64,000 bases of DNA from Candidatus Copromonas faecavium (nom. illeg.) (GCA_018712915.1 DVGC01000025.1:29344-93343); one strand, 5' to 3'. Positions 38,467 through 47,555 are shown, counted from the first letter of the stretch. Numbers and translations: made by a program. Notes: a model not told the origin generated them from the sequence alone.

Positions 38467-39636
38467 ATGAAAAAATGGATGAAAACAGGCCTGATTGCGG
38501 CGGCAGCGGTGATGGCAGTTTCCGGCTGCTCCAGCAGCGGAGAGGAAACGACACCGGAAACAGAGGAGACGACAGCAGAGACGGTGTCGGAGGCGGAGCT
38601 GACGGATGAGGCCAGCATCACCCTTGGAAATTATAAAGGACTGGAACTGACGGCCAGCCGGACGGCGGTAACAGATGAGGATATCGACGCGCAGCTGGAA
38701 ACGCTGAGGCTCCAGTACCCGGCGGTGGTGGAAGGCCGTGCCGCCAAGGAAGGCGATGTGGCTAATATCGATTACGAGGGAACAAAGGATGGCGTGGCCT
38801 TTGACGGCGGCACGGCCTCCGGCTATGACCTGACTCTTGGAAGCGGCGCTTTTATTGAAGGCTTCGAGGACGGAGTCATCGGAATGATGCCCGGCGAGGA
38901 GAAAGACCTGAACCTGACCTTCCCGGAGGATTACCTTTCAGAGGATCTGGCGGGACAGGATGTGGTGTTCCATGTGACCTTAAATGAGCTGAAATCTTCA
39001 GAAGGCACGGAGGTGGATGATGCCCTGGCCCAGAGGGTGCTGGGAGATGAAAGCGCCACGCTGGAAGATCTGAGAACGCAGGTGAGCCAGTCTCTGGAGA
39101 GCCAGGCAGAAAGCAGCTTCTTCAACGCGGCCGGAAATGAGCTTCTGACCCAGGTAATCAACAATTCTGAGATTACCACAGACCCGGATGCGGTGGAGCA
39201 GATGTATCAGCAGCTTCTGACGACATACACCGCTTATGCTTCCCAGTATGGAATGGAGTTAAGCGATTTCCTCAGCCTGTTTTTAGGCACGGATGAGGAA
39301 GGACTCAGGACCAATGCTGATACGCTGGTACAGCAGGAGATGGTTCTGGATGAAATTATTGCAGCAGAGGATCTGACTGCCACAGACGAGCAGAAGGAGC
39401 TTCTGGCTCAGATGAACTACTTTACCAGTGCGGATGAGATGGTTTCTACATATGGAGAGGAATCTGCCAACCAGCTGTTTGATATGGGAGCCGCCTACTA
39501 TTATCTGATTGACAATGCAGTGGAAGCATCCCCGGAAACAGAAGCGGCAGAAACGGAAGCTCCTTCGGAGACAGCCGAAGATGGAATCCTGGCTGAGGAG
39601 GAGTCTGCGGCAGAAGCATCTGCTGAAGAGGAATAG
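38467..39636 (+). CDS. Trigger-factor-like peptidyl-prolyl isomerase lipoprotein
   Basis: 389 aa. Lipoprotein signal with lipobox VSGC (C21), a Thr/Glu-rich tether, then an FKBP-type PPIase domain in trigger-factor style (about 90-180; VANIDYEGTKDGVAFDGG and GFEDGVIGMMPGEEKDL) and a trigger-factor C-terminal helical chaperone region (about 185-360), ending in an acidic Glu/Ala tail. The N-terminal ribosome-binding domain of trigger factor is missing. It would be an extracytoplasmic foldase anchored to the outer face of the membrane, comparable in role to PrsA. Confidence 0.9.
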   Translation: MKKWMKTGLIAAAAVMAVSGCSSSGEETTPETEETTAETVSEAELTDEASITLGNYKGLELTASRTAVTDEDIDAQLETLRLQYPAVVEGRAAKEGDVANIDYEGTKDGVAFDGGTASGYDLTLGSGAFIEGFEDGVIGMMPGEEKDLNLTFPEDYLSEDLAGQDVVFHVTLNELKSSEGTEVDDALAQRVLGDESATLEDLRTQVSQSLESQAESSFFNAAGNELLTQVINNSEITTDPDAVEQMYQQLLTTYTAYASQYGMELSDFLSLFLGTDEEGLRTNADTLVQQEMVLDEIIAAEDLTATDEQKELLAQMNYFTSADEMVSTYGEESANQLFDMGAAYYYLIDNAVEASPETEAAETEAPSETAEDGILAEEESAAEASAEEE

Positions 39637-39702
39637 ACGGCGTTTCCGGGCAGCGTTCTGGGTTGGGCAGCGGGAATTACAAAACTTACGGAGGATGAAA
39701 AA

Positions 39703-40299
39703 GTGAAGCTTTTGGAAGACAGGATCCGAAAGAATGGCGTCATTCAGGAGGGAAATGTTCTGAAGGTGGACAGCTTCCTGAACCATCAGATGGATATTGA
39801 CCTGATAAACGAAATCGGGAAGGAATTTTTCCGCAGGTTTTCCGATGCCGGTGTGAGTAAAATTCTCACGATTGAAGCGTCGGGAATCGGAATCGCCTGT
39901 ATTGCGGCTCAGTATTTTCATGTCCCGGTGGTGTTTGCCAAGAAGAATAAGACAAAGAACATTGCAGGAGATGTTTTTACGGCGAAGGTGGAATCCTTTA
40001 CTCACGGAAAGACCTACGATATCATGGTTTCCAGGCAGTTTTTAGGCCCAAAGGACCGCATCCTTCTGATAGATGATTTCCTCGCCAATGGAAAAGCGCT
40101 GGAGGGACTGGCTAACATCGTACAGGAGTCCGGCGCCTTCCTTGCGGGGGCCGGTATTGTGATTGAAAAAGGATTTCAGCCCGGCGGCCGGCTTTTAAGG
40201 GAGAGGGGAATCCGTCTGGAATCCCTGGCGGTTGTGGAATCCATGGATGAAAAGGCAGGGGAACTTATTTTTCGCCAGGATCCATGGGATACTCTTTAG
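39703..40299 (+). CDS. xpt: Xanthine phosphoribosyltransferase
   Basis: 198 aa. Salvages xanthine with PRPP to XMP. The PRPP motif ILLIDDFLANGKA, EASGIGIACIAA and KKNKTKNI match Xpt. The start is GTG 39703 with GGAGG 8 nt upstream; the nearby ATG at 39695 is out of frame. The 66-nt upstream gap is too small for the purine riboswitch that often precedes xpt. Confidence 0.94.
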   Translation: MKLLEDRIRKNGVIQEGNVLKVDSFLNHQMDIDLINEIGKEFFRRFSDAGVSKILTIEASGIGIACIAAQYFHVPVVFAKKNKTKNIAGDVFTAKVESFTHGKTYDIMVSRQFLGPKDRILLIDDFLANGKALEGLANIVQESGAFLAGAGIVIEKGFQPGGRLLRERGIRLESLAVVESMDEKAGELIFRQDPWDTL

Positions 40300-40336
40300 A
40301 AAAATCCGGAAAACACGGAAACGGGAATGGAGAAGC

Positions 40337-41128
40337 ATGAACAGAAAGGCACTTTTTTTCGACATTGACGGAACTCTTTTAACGGATGAAACAAAAGAAC
40401 TGCCGGAAAGCGCCAGAAAGGCGCTTTTAAAGGCCCAAAATGCCGGTCATCTGATTTTTATCAATTCCGGACGGGCCAGATGCCTGATGCAGGAGGTGGA
40501 GGCACAGGTTCCGGCGGACGGTTATCTGTGCGGCTGCGGCACCTATATCGAGATTGGAGGAAAAACTGTATTCCATCATCTCATATCTGCAAAAAGACGG
40601 ATGGAGCTTCAGAGAGGTATCATTGCCTGCGGGCTTGACGGAATACTGGAGGGAACTTCCGGCTGTACCATTCAGAAGGCGGACGCCAGAATGCCGGAGG
40701 TGGAACGGGTCAGGACGCTTATGGAGCGGGACGGCTGCTTCCGTGAGGCCGACTGGGAGCGGGAGCTGGCAGATTTTGATAAGTTCTGTGTTCTTGCAGA
40801 TGAAAAAAGCGATGCTGCCCGGTTCCTTCGCATGCTGTCTCCGGACATTGCTTTTATTGACCGGGGAGGCAGACTGTATGAATGTGTTCCGGCAGGCTTC
40901 GATAAGGCTGCGGCCATGCAGTTTGTTCTGGAATATTTCGGGATTCCGTGGGAGGAATCCTATGCGTTTGGAGACAGTGCCAACGATTTGGCCATGATCC
41001 GGTATGCCTGTCATTCGGTGGTGATGGGGGAGCATTCCAGCGTACTGGAACCGCATGCCTCCTTTGTGACGAAGCGCGTAGAAGAGGACGGAATTGCCTA
41101 TGCGATGGAATGTCTGAATATTATATAA
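40337..41128 (+). CDS. Cof-type HAD-IIB hydrolase
   Basis: 263 aa. HAD motif I FFDIDGTLLTDE with the nucleophile and acid Asp residues, motif II FINSGRAR, and motif IV YAFGDSANDLAMI, with a type IIB cap between. Likely a sugar phosphatase; substrate not readable. The ATG at 40337 with GGAGAAG upstream is preferred to the frame start inside xpt. Confidence 0.92.
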   Translation: MNRKALFFDIDGTLLTDETKELPESARKALLKAQNAGHLIFINSGRARCLMQEVEAQVPADGYLCGCGTYIEIGGKTVFHHLISAKRRMELQRGIIACGLDGILEGTSGCTIQKADARMPEVERVRTLMERDGCFREADWERELADFDKFCVLADEKSDAARFLRMLSPDIAFIDRGGRLYECVPAGFDKAAAMQFVLEYFGIPWEESYAFGDSANDLAMIRYACHSVVMGEHSSVLEPHASFVTKRVEEDGIAYAMECLNII

Positions 41129-41182
41129 AGTGTGGCAGTATACAGGGCACTTTGCAGAACATGTCGAAATTTGCGTACGAAT

Positions 41183-41212
41183 TTGCTTTCCTTTTGGAAG
41201 AAAATGTATTAT
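41183..41212 (+). promoter_or_regulatory. Possible promoter of small coiled-coil gene
   Basis: TTGCTT (41183-41188), 18-nt spacer, TATTAT (41207-41212), 72 nt before ATG 41284. Confidence 0.45.
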
Positions 41213-41283
41213 ATATGTTATTGATGGTATTGCAGGCCGATCCTGCGGAATCGGCATGAAGGGACAAAGGGGGCAAAAAAGCA

Positions 41284-41424
41284 ATGAGCGCCGAAGAACG
41301 GGTTGCCGCTCTGGAAGAAGAAAACAGGAGACTTCGTGAGGAAAAGGACGGGCTTCTGAAAATCATAGCACAGATGGAAATGACGTTAAACCGACTGATT
41401 GGACGATACATTACAGAAAATTAA
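41284..41424 (+). CDS. 46-aa coiled-coil protein
   Basis: Small gene with a good ribosome site (AAGGGGG, 10 nt before the ATG), its own possible promoter and a terminator immediately downstream. The product is almost entirely one charged helix with leucine/isoleucine heptads (VAALEEENRRLREEKDGLL, then an IIAQMEMTLNRLIGRYI end), so a dimeric leucine-zipper-like coil is likely. No family recognised. Confidence 0.7.
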   Translation: MSAEERVAALEEENRRLREEKDGLLKIIAQMEMTLNRLIGRYITEN

Positions 41425-41466
41425 AAATGGCCTCCGCCAGAATTGGCGAAGACCATTTATTTTTTG
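41425..41466 (+). terminator. Terminator between convergent genes
   Basis: AAATGG/CCATTT outer stem and CGCCA-GAAT-TGGCG inner stem (41425-41458) with an internal loop, followed by ATTTTTT. It serves the small coiled-coil gene. Confidence 0.72.
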
Positions 41467-41499
41467 CAAAACGGGTGTGTATCCGGAAGCGGCGATTCC

Positions 41500-42975
41500 T
41501 TACTGTACGATACCGTTTCCGTCTACGACCCATACTGTTCCGTTGGAATCCCGGTAATCCTTGAAGCCGCGGCCGAGTTCGGGCTTTTCGGAGGAGCTGG
41601 AGGAGGAAGATGCCTTCTGGATGCTTCCGGTGGAATTTACCAGGTACGTTACGCCGTTAAATTCCACGGGGGCGTATTTCTGATCCGCAGTTGCCTCTGC
41701 CCTTTTTCCGTTGAGGTAAAGAACATTGTTGTACAGACCATGGTAGCCCTGTCCCTTCTTATCTCCGTCGGTATAGAAGAACCAGTTTTCGTTTTCTCCG
41801 GTTTCCTCATTATAGATGGTCTGCTTTCCGGTTTCCATGATGCCGTTATCATCGAAATAGAAATTGGCCGTCTCTCCGTTTCCGATATTGACCACCTTCT
41901 GTCCGGTCTGCATTTCTCCCAGGTCATTGAACGCATATCTCTTTCCGTCGATGGAAAACAGCTCATTTCCCTTTACAGAGGAAAAATAAGGCTTTCCTGA
42001 TTTGAAGTAGAAGGTATAGGTTTCATCCATGTCATGAATGCCCTTGATTCCTTCGATGGTCCGGAAGCCGTCGGCCCGCTTTCCATCATTGCTCTCTCCG
42101 TAATACTGGTAGCTGGCAATGGAGGAAGCTGCATTCTGGGCATTTGATGCGGATGTCTGGTTCTGGGTACCTGTCTCCGCAGAAGCAGCCTGTGTTTCCG
42201 TACCGGTCTCACCGGCCGGAGCCTGGGCATCGGCCTGCGCAGCCGGAGCCTGATTTTCTGATATGGAAGCTGTGCTGTCCTGGCTGTCCTCATTTTCCGC
42301 AGGCATTCTTACCCATCCGGTCTGCATCTTTCCGTCAATGAAGGTGTAATAGGAACCATCGATTTTTTTATCGTACTGGGTTTCCACCATTTTTCCGTCG
42401 GAATTGAAATAATGCCAGTTTTCAGAGGCGCCCGGGGCGGCGGAGCTGTCCTCCAGCTTCATCCATCCGGTTCTCATGGAACCGTCGCTTCCCAGATAAT
42501 AGGAAGAACCGCCGATTTCCGTTTTTCCGGTCTGCATATGGCCGTACTCATCAAAATAGTACCACTTGGAATCCAGCTTCATCCAGCGGGAGGCGGCTGC
42601 CTTCCCATCTTCATCAAAGTAGTACCAGAAGGAAGCCGGCATATCAGGGGAGTCCGGATCCTCTTCGTTTCTTAATTCCATCCAGGTGTTTTTCACCATT
42701 TTTCCGTCTTCGCCTACATAGTAGTCATCAATCTTTGTATTTCTGGCAATCTGCCCGTCCTCATTGAGGTAAAACCAGTCTTCTCCGTTCTTTCTCCAGG
42801 AATCCGTTACCAGATATCCGTCTTCATCATAGTATACCAGCGAGTCGTCTTCCTGCGTCCATCCGTAATTTGCGGCATAAGCAGTATTTACGGCCGGCTG
42901 TCCGCCGAAGGCCGGAATCATGCCGAGGCACGCGGCAGCAGTCATGACGGCAAAAAGCTTCGTGGTTTTTTTCAT
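41500..42975 (-). CDS. Large cell-wall-binding repeat protein
   Basis: 491 aa. Signal peptide (about 1-34, ending NTAYAA). The rest is at least ten cell-wall/choline-binding-type repeats of about 20 residues with Trp-Tyr-Tyr-Phe and Gly motifs (DSLVYYDEDGYLVTDSW, SKWYYFDEYGHMQTG, YYLGSDGSMRTGW), split by a Gln/Ala/Thr-rich linker (about 230-285). No separate catalytic domain is visible, so it is probably a surface adhesin or wall-structuring protein. AAAGGAGAG precedes ATG 42975. It lies convergent to the small coiled-coil gene and divergent from the glycan locus. Confidence 0.9.
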   Translation of the reverse strand: MKKTTKLFAVMTAAACLGMIPAFGGQPAVNTAYAANYGWTQEDDSLVYYDEDGYLVTDSWRKNGEDWFYLNEDGQIARNTKIDDYYVGEDGKMVKNTWMELRNEEDPDSPDMPASFWYYFDEDGKAAASRWMKLDSKWYYFDEYGHMQTGKTEIGGSSYYLGSDGSMRTGWMKLEDSSAAPGASENWHYFNSDGKMVETQYDKKIDGSYYTFIDGKMQTGWVRMPAENEDSQDSTASISENQAPAAQADAQAPAGETGTETQAASAETGTQNQTSASNAQNAASSIASYQYYGESNDGKRADGFRTIEGIKGIHDMDETYTFYFKSGKPYFSSVKGNELFSIDGKRYAFNDLGEMQTGQKVVNIGNGETANFYFDDNGIMETGKQTIYNEETGENENWFFYTDGDKKGQGYHGLYNNVLYLNGKRAEATADQKYAPVEFNGVTYLVNSTGSIQKASSSSSSSEKPELGRGFKDYRDSNGTVWVVDGNGIVQ

Positions 42976-43333
42976 AATTTTTTCTCTCCTTTTTGTCTGC
43001 GCTCATTTTGCGCGGGCTGTTGTTTGCTTACGGGCAGATTATAACAGCTTGTCATCGGGAAAATCCAGTGCAGGTTGCTGGTAATACTGGCAGAGGGTGA
43101 CAGGCAGGCCAGACCCCTGAAAACAGAGACTAAATTCTTAAGAATTATTGTATTCAGGCAATTTTTGCGGCAAACCTGCGGATTTGCTGGACTGAACAGG
43201 AAGAACATGATACACTGGTTCTAAGAAAAAATTTCAGATATCAGACAGGACAGAAGGAAAGTCTGGCAGGCTTGCTGCATGCATCCCTGTCTGGGTACGT
43301 ATGAAAGAAAAGAGAAAGGAGTAATAAAGCCTA
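42976..43333. other. Divergent intergenic region ahead of glycan locus
   Basis: 358 nt, no gene seen. An extended -10 TGT-TATAAT on the minus strand (43046-43038, read leftwards) probably drives the wall-binding protein. On the plus strand an 8-bp inverted repeat CAGACAGG/CCTGTCTG (43242-43249 and 43286-43293) encloses a smaller stem just before the TPP enzyme gene; a clear plus-strand promoter could not be fixed. Confidence 0.5.
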
Positions 43334-45310
43334 ATGAGAATGAAGGTTTCTGACTATATTGCCAAAAAACTGGTGCAGGAGGGGATCTCCGATGTGTTTA
43401 TGATTACCGGCGGAGGAGCGATGCACCTGGATGATGGTCTTGGGCATGAGCCAGGGCTTCACTGTTATTTCAACCATCATGAGCAGGCCTGCGCCATTGC
43501 AGCGGAGTGCTATGCCCGTATTCATAATAAGATTGCGGCTGTCTGTGTAACGACCGGCCCCGGCGGAACCAATGCCATCACCGGCGTGGTAGGCGGCTGG
43601 CTGGATTCGATTCCCATGCTGATTCTTTCCGGCCAGGTGCGTTATGACACCACGGCTCACAGCACCGGACTCGCCATCCGTGCCATGGGAGATCAGGAGT
43701 TTGAAATTACAAAGGCTGTTTCCTGCATGACCAAATACTGCGAGATGGTGCTGGATCCTATGCGGATCCGGTTCTGCCTGGAAAAGGCGCTTTATCTGGC
43801 GCAGACGGGAAGACCGGGCCCCTGCTGGCTGGACATCCCGCTAAATGTCCAGGGAGCTTATATCGAGACGGAAGAGCTTCTGGGTTTCGATCCTGATGAC
43901 TACGCGGCAGGAGGAACCGGCTGGTCGGCTCATGGAGTGGGCTGCGACAGCTGCACGCTCTGCATGATGAACAAAGTCGAAGGAAAACCGGCCATGATTC
44001 CGGAGGATGTAAAAGGCCAGGGCGAGCGCAGGGAACCGCTTCCGGAGCCTGTGACAGTGGAAAAGGCCAGGGAGATTATCCGCAGGGTCCGTGAGGCAAA
44101 GCGCCCGGTATTAAATGCAGGAAACGGAATCCGCATCGGCAAGGCCCATGAAGTATTCGCAAGGGTGGTGGACAAGCTGGGAATCCCGGTGGTGACCGGA
44201 TGGAACAGCATCGACTGCATGTATGATACCCATCCTCTGTATGTGGGACGGGCAGGACATATGGGCGACCGGGCCGGCAACTTTGCGGTTCAGAACAGCG
44301 ATTTGCTGCTTTCACTGGGAAGCCGCCTGTCGATCCGTCAGGTGGGATATAATTATAAGACCTGGGCCAGAGAAGCGTACGTCATCTATAATGACATTGA
44401 TTCTGAGGAGTTAAAGAAGCCTACGGTCCATGTGGACATGCCGGTTCATGCGGATGTAAAGGATTTGCTGGAAAAGATGGAGCTGGTACTGGACGAGGAA
44501 GAGTTCGACGAGAACGGCGGCCCGAAAGATCAGGAAGCTGTGGACTGGTGGGTGAAGAGATGCCAGGAGTGGAAAGAAAAATATCCGGTGGTGCTTCCCA
44601 AACATTACCAGGCCGGAGAAACGGAACCGGCCAACATCTATGCAGCTATTAAGGAGATCAGTAAGCGGGTAGAGGAAAACCAGATTACGGTGGTAGGAAA
44701 CGGCTCTCCCTGCGTGGTTGGCGGTCATGCGTTTGAGATGAAGAAAGGCCAGCGGTTTATCAGCAATTCGGCCATTGCTTCCATGGGATACGATTTGCCG
44801 GCGGCCATCGGCGCCTGGGTGGCGGATCACACGAAAGACATCATTCTGGTAACGGGAGACGGCAGCATCCAGATGAATCTGCAGGAGCTGCAGACCATCA
44901 TCCATCATAAAATGGGCATCAAGATTTTCCTGGTGAACAATGGAGGATATCACTCCATCCGCCAGACGCAGAGGACCCATTTCAAGCCGCCGTTTGTTGG
45001 AATCGGCGTAGACAGCCATGACTTAAGCTTCCCGTCCATGGAAAAGCTGGCATGGGCCTATGGCTATCCTTATGTGGCTGCCCACCACAACACGGAACTG
45101 GCAGAGGCGGTAGAAAAGACGCTGGCTATGGAAGGACCGGCTATCTGTGAGATTTTTGTTGATACGATCCAGTCCTTTGAACCGAAGGCAGAGGCAAAGA
45201 TGATGCCGGACGGAACCATGGTTTCCGTGCCGTTGGAGGACCTGGCGCCCTTCCTTTCTGATGAAGAGCTGGCAGAGAATATGATCATTCCGATGGTTAA
45301 GAACGAATAA
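43334..45310 (+). CDS. Thiamine-diphosphate-dependent enzyme, acetolactate-synthase-like, of a glycan locus
   Basis: 658 aa in the order PYR, central and PP domains of the TPP enzyme family. Catalytic Glu E50 in HHEQACA, GPGGTNAITGV, and the TPP/Mg motif GDGSIQMNLQEL with NNGGY (about 515-545). Between PYR and central domain the linker (about 174-240) is some 30 residues longer than in acetolactate synthase and holds C204-x2-C207-x2-C210 and a nearby C-rich segment. It heads a surface-glycan gene cluster, so a role in making a branched or modified sugar (as YerE does for yersiniose) is an inference; plain acetolactate synthase or 2-keto-acid decarboxylase activity is the alternative. AAAGGAG precedes ATG 43334. 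Confidence 0.85.
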   Translation: MRMKVSDYIAKKLVQEGISDVFMITGGGAMHLDDGLGHEPGLHCYFNHHEQACAIAAECYARIHNKIAAVCVTTGPGGTNAITGVVGGWLDSIPMLILSGQVRYDTTAHSTGLAIRAMGDQEFEITKAVSCMTKYCEMVLDPMRIRFCLEKALYLAQTGRPGPCWLDIPLNVQGAYIETEELLGFDPDDYAAGGTGWSAHGVGCDSCTLCMMNKVEGKPAMIPEDVKGQGERREPLPEPVTVEKAREIIRRVREAKRPVLNAGNGIRIGKAHEVFARVVDKLGIPVVTGWNSIDCMYDTHPLYVGRAGHMGDRAGNFAVQNSDLLLSLGSRLSIRQVGYNYKTWAREAYVIYNDIDSEELKKPTVHVDMPVHADVKDLLEKMELVLDEEEFDENGGPKDQEAVDWWVKRCQEWKEKYPVVLPKHYQAGETEPANIYAAIKEISKRVEENQITVVGNGSPCVVGGHAFEMKKGQRFISNSAIASMGYDLPAAIGAWVADHTKDIILVTGDGSIQMNLQELQTIIHHKMGIKIFLVNNGGYHSIRQTQRTHFKPPFVGIGVDSHDLSFPSMEKLAWAYGYPYVAAHHNTELAEAVEKTLAMEGPAICEIFVDTIQSFEPKAEAKMMPDGTMVSVPLEDLAPFLSDEELAENMIIPMVKNE

Positions 45311-45489
45311 AACAGGCTTTCCGGGACTGCTTTTTACCTGCAGCGTCCGGAAAGCGGAAAGGCTGGAAAGAAATGGCAGCCAGGGCCGGAAGGCTTTGGC
45401 TGCCTGCTGCGCTTATATGGATCTGCACGGTTTGCGGCCTGCAGTGTGGTCTGAGGCCTGCGGGAACGATCCGGAGAACAGGAAAAATA

Positions 45490-46515
45490 ATGGAAGGAAA
45501 ACATGCGCCGATGGAAATCATTGTAACAGGAGCAGCCAGTTTTGTTGGAGCAGCCGCAGTCAGGGAGTTCCTGAACAGAGGGCACCGGGTCTTGGGAATT
45601 CTGCGTCCGGATTCCAAAACAAGGGAGGTTCTTGAAACTTCCTGCCGGGAATGGATAGAAAACGGGCAGCTGATTCTGGTGGAGAACGATCTGCAGACCC
45701 CGGAAAAACTTCCCGGACTGATTGGGGAAAAGCTTTCCGGAACGGAGAAATGTTTTTTCCATTTTGGCTGGGGAGGCTCCGGAAGCGGAGCACGAAATGA
45801 CAGGGAACTGCAGAAGAACAATCTGGAAGCTTCCCTGAATACGATCCGTGCTGCGAAAGAACTGGGCTGCGGGAGATTTTTCTTTTCCGGCTCTCAGGCG
45901 GAATACGGGCTCCACAGGGAGATGACGACGGAAGAAAGTGTCTGTGCGCCCCGTTCGGCTTATGGGGAGGCTAAGCTTGCCATGCGAAGAGACGGGGAGA
46001 TTCTCTGCAAAAGTCTGGGAATCCGCTATATTCACGGGCGGATTTTCAGCGTCTATGGTCCAGGCGACCATCCCTGGACGCTGGTGGAAACATGTCTGGA
46101 TGCCTGTATGAACGGAATGGAAATCCGCCTGGGCGCATGTACCCAGCTGTGGAATTTCCTTTATATGGACGATTTGGCCCGGGCACTGGCAGATTTGGCG
46201 GAGCTGCCGGAGGATGTACTGACATCGTTGGACAATCCGGTGTTCAATCTGGCGGGAGAGGAGACAAAGCCGCTAAAGAGTTTTGTGGAAGAAATCAACA
46301 GTCTTTGCGGCGGACGGGGGACTCTCGTATACGGAGCCCGAACAGAGAATGCAGAGGGGCTTGTCCATTTAAATCCATCCATTGAGAAGCTTAAGACTGT
46401 CACAGGATGGAGGCAGGAGACGGATTTTCGCCAGGGGATCCAGAAACTGATGATTGACAAACGGGAAAAAAAGGATACAATGGGTAACGTCGACAGAAAA
46501 AGCCGGAAAGAATGA
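45490..46515 (+). CDS. NAD-dependent epimerase/dehydratase (extended SDR)
   Basis: 341 aa. Rossmann motif TGAASFVGAAAV (variant of TGxTGFIG), catalytic YGEAK (Tyr-x3-Lys), and the family motif GRIFSVYGPGDHP. Acts on nucleotide-linked sugars in the cytoplasm. The start is uncertain: ATG 45490 has AGGA 7 nt upstream, and ATG 45511, giving MEIIVTGAA, is also reasonable. The upstream in-frame extension to 45373 encodes a hydrophobic stretch that is not part of the fold. A 9-bp hairpin (45315-45355) lies in the gap after the TPP enzyme gene. Confidence 0.88.
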   Translation: MEGKHAPMEIIVTGAASFVGAAAVREFLNRGHRVLGILRPDSKTREVLETSCREWIENGQLILVENDLQTPEKLPGLIGEKLSGTEKCFFHFGWGGSGSGARNDRELQKNNLEASLNTIRAAKELGCGRFFFSGSQAEYGLHREMTTEESVCAPRSAYGEAKLAMRRDGEILCKSLGIRYIHGRIFSVYGPGDHPWTLVETCLDACMNGMEIRLGACTQLWNFLYMDDLARALADLAELPEDVLTSLDNPVFNLAGEETKPLKSFVEEINSLCGGRGTLVYGARTENAEGLVHLNPSIEKLKTVTGWRQETDFRQGIQKLMIDKREKKDTMGNVDRKSRKE

Positions 46516-46527
46516 GGAAGATACCAG

Positions 46528-47529
46528 ATGAAAAAAATCAGTATTTTGATTCCGTGTTACAATGAGGAAGAGAATGTGGTACCCATCAGTCAGGCTGTGA
46601 TTGGCATCCTGACAAAGGAACTGCCCCAGTATGATTATGAGCTGGTGTTTATCGACAACGATTCCACGGACAATACCCGTCCGCTGCTGCGGAAGCTCTG
46701 CGCGGAAAACCCGAAGATTAAGGCAATTTTCAATGCCAGAAATTTCGGACAGTTCAATTCTCCTTATTATGGGATCCTGCAGGTAACGGGAGACTGTGTC
46801 ATTTCCATGGTGGCTGATTTCCAGGATCCGGTGGAATTAATTCCCAGGTATGTAAAGGAATGGGAAAACGGCTATAAGATTGTCATTGGAATTAAAACCA
46901 GCAGCAGGGAAAACCCGGTGATGTACTGGCTCAGAAGCTGCTATTATAAATTGATCCGGATGATGTCGGATGTGGAGCAGATTGAGCATTTTACCGGTTC
47001 CGGCCTCTATGACCGGCAGTTTATCGAGGTTCTGCGCAAGCTGGATGATCCGACGCCCTTCCTGCGGGGAATTGTGGCGGAGCTTGGATTTAAAAGGAAA
47101 GAAATTCCCTATGAGCAGCCGAAACGCCGGGCGGGCAAGACCCACAACAATTTCTTCCGGCTTTATGATGCGGCCATGTTAAGCTTTACTTCCTATACGA
47201 AGGCAGGTTTGCGGCTGGCCACCTTTTTCGGTGCGTTCTGCGGACTGGTGAGCTTTGGAGTGGCTCTTGTCTACCTGGTCATGAAGCTTCTTTACTGGGA
47301 CCGGTTCCCGGCCGGAATGGCGCCTCTTCTGATTGGGATGTGTTTTCTTGGCTCGGTGCAGATTTTCTTCATCGGCCTTGTGGGAGAATATATTATGAGT
47401 ATCAATACCCGGGTCATGCACCGTCCGCTGGTGATTGAGGAAGAACGAATCAACTTTGAGGAGCCGGAAAGAGAAGACGGCTGCAAAGAAAATGCAGCGA
47501 AGGCTGCTTCTGTTCCGGACGAATCATAA
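46528..47529 (+). CDS. GT2 glycosyltransferase with membrane anchor (GtrB/ArnC/DPM-like)
   Basis: 333 aa. GT-A domain (about 1-230) with IPCYNEEENV, FIDNDSTDNT and VADFQDPVELIP (the metal Asp motif), then two transmembrane helices (about 235-258 and 268-298). Proteins of this build transfer a sugar from a nucleotide donor to undecaprenyl phosphate. The donor is unknown. It sits 12 nt after the epimerase gene. Confidence 0.93.
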   Translation: MKKISILIPCYNEEENVVPISQAVIGILTKELPQYDYELVFIDNDSTDNTRPLLRKLCAENPKIKAIFNARNFGQFNSPYYGILQVTGDCVISMVADFQDPVELIPRYVKEWENGYKIVIGIKTSSRENPVMYWLRSCYYKLIRMMSDVEQIEHFTGSGLYDRQFIEVLRKLDDPTPFLRGIVAELGFKRKEIPYEQPKRRAGKTHNNFFRLYDAAMLSFTSYTKAGLRLATFFGAFCGLVSFGVALVYLVMKLLYWDRFPAGMAPLLIGMCFLGSVQIFFIGLVGEYIMSINTRVMHRPLVIEEERINFEEPEREDGCKENAAKAASVPDES

Positions 47530-47555
47530 GATGTCAGGTCAGGTTGGAGGATGTA

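Noticed and set aside
39637-39702. Purine riboswitch ahead of xpt
   Set aside because: The gap is only 66 nt and lacks the conserved junction, so an aptamer cannot fit.
42976-43333. T-box or TPP riboswitch ahead of the TPP enzyme
   Set aside because: No T-box sequence, no THI-box core and no terminator with T-run; only an 8-bp inverted repeat was found.
45373-45489. Hydrophobic N-terminal extension of the SDR gene
   Set aside because: The Rossmann fold starts at MEIIVTGAA; a membrane segment ahead of it is not a family feature and the nearer ATG has a better-spaced ribosome site.
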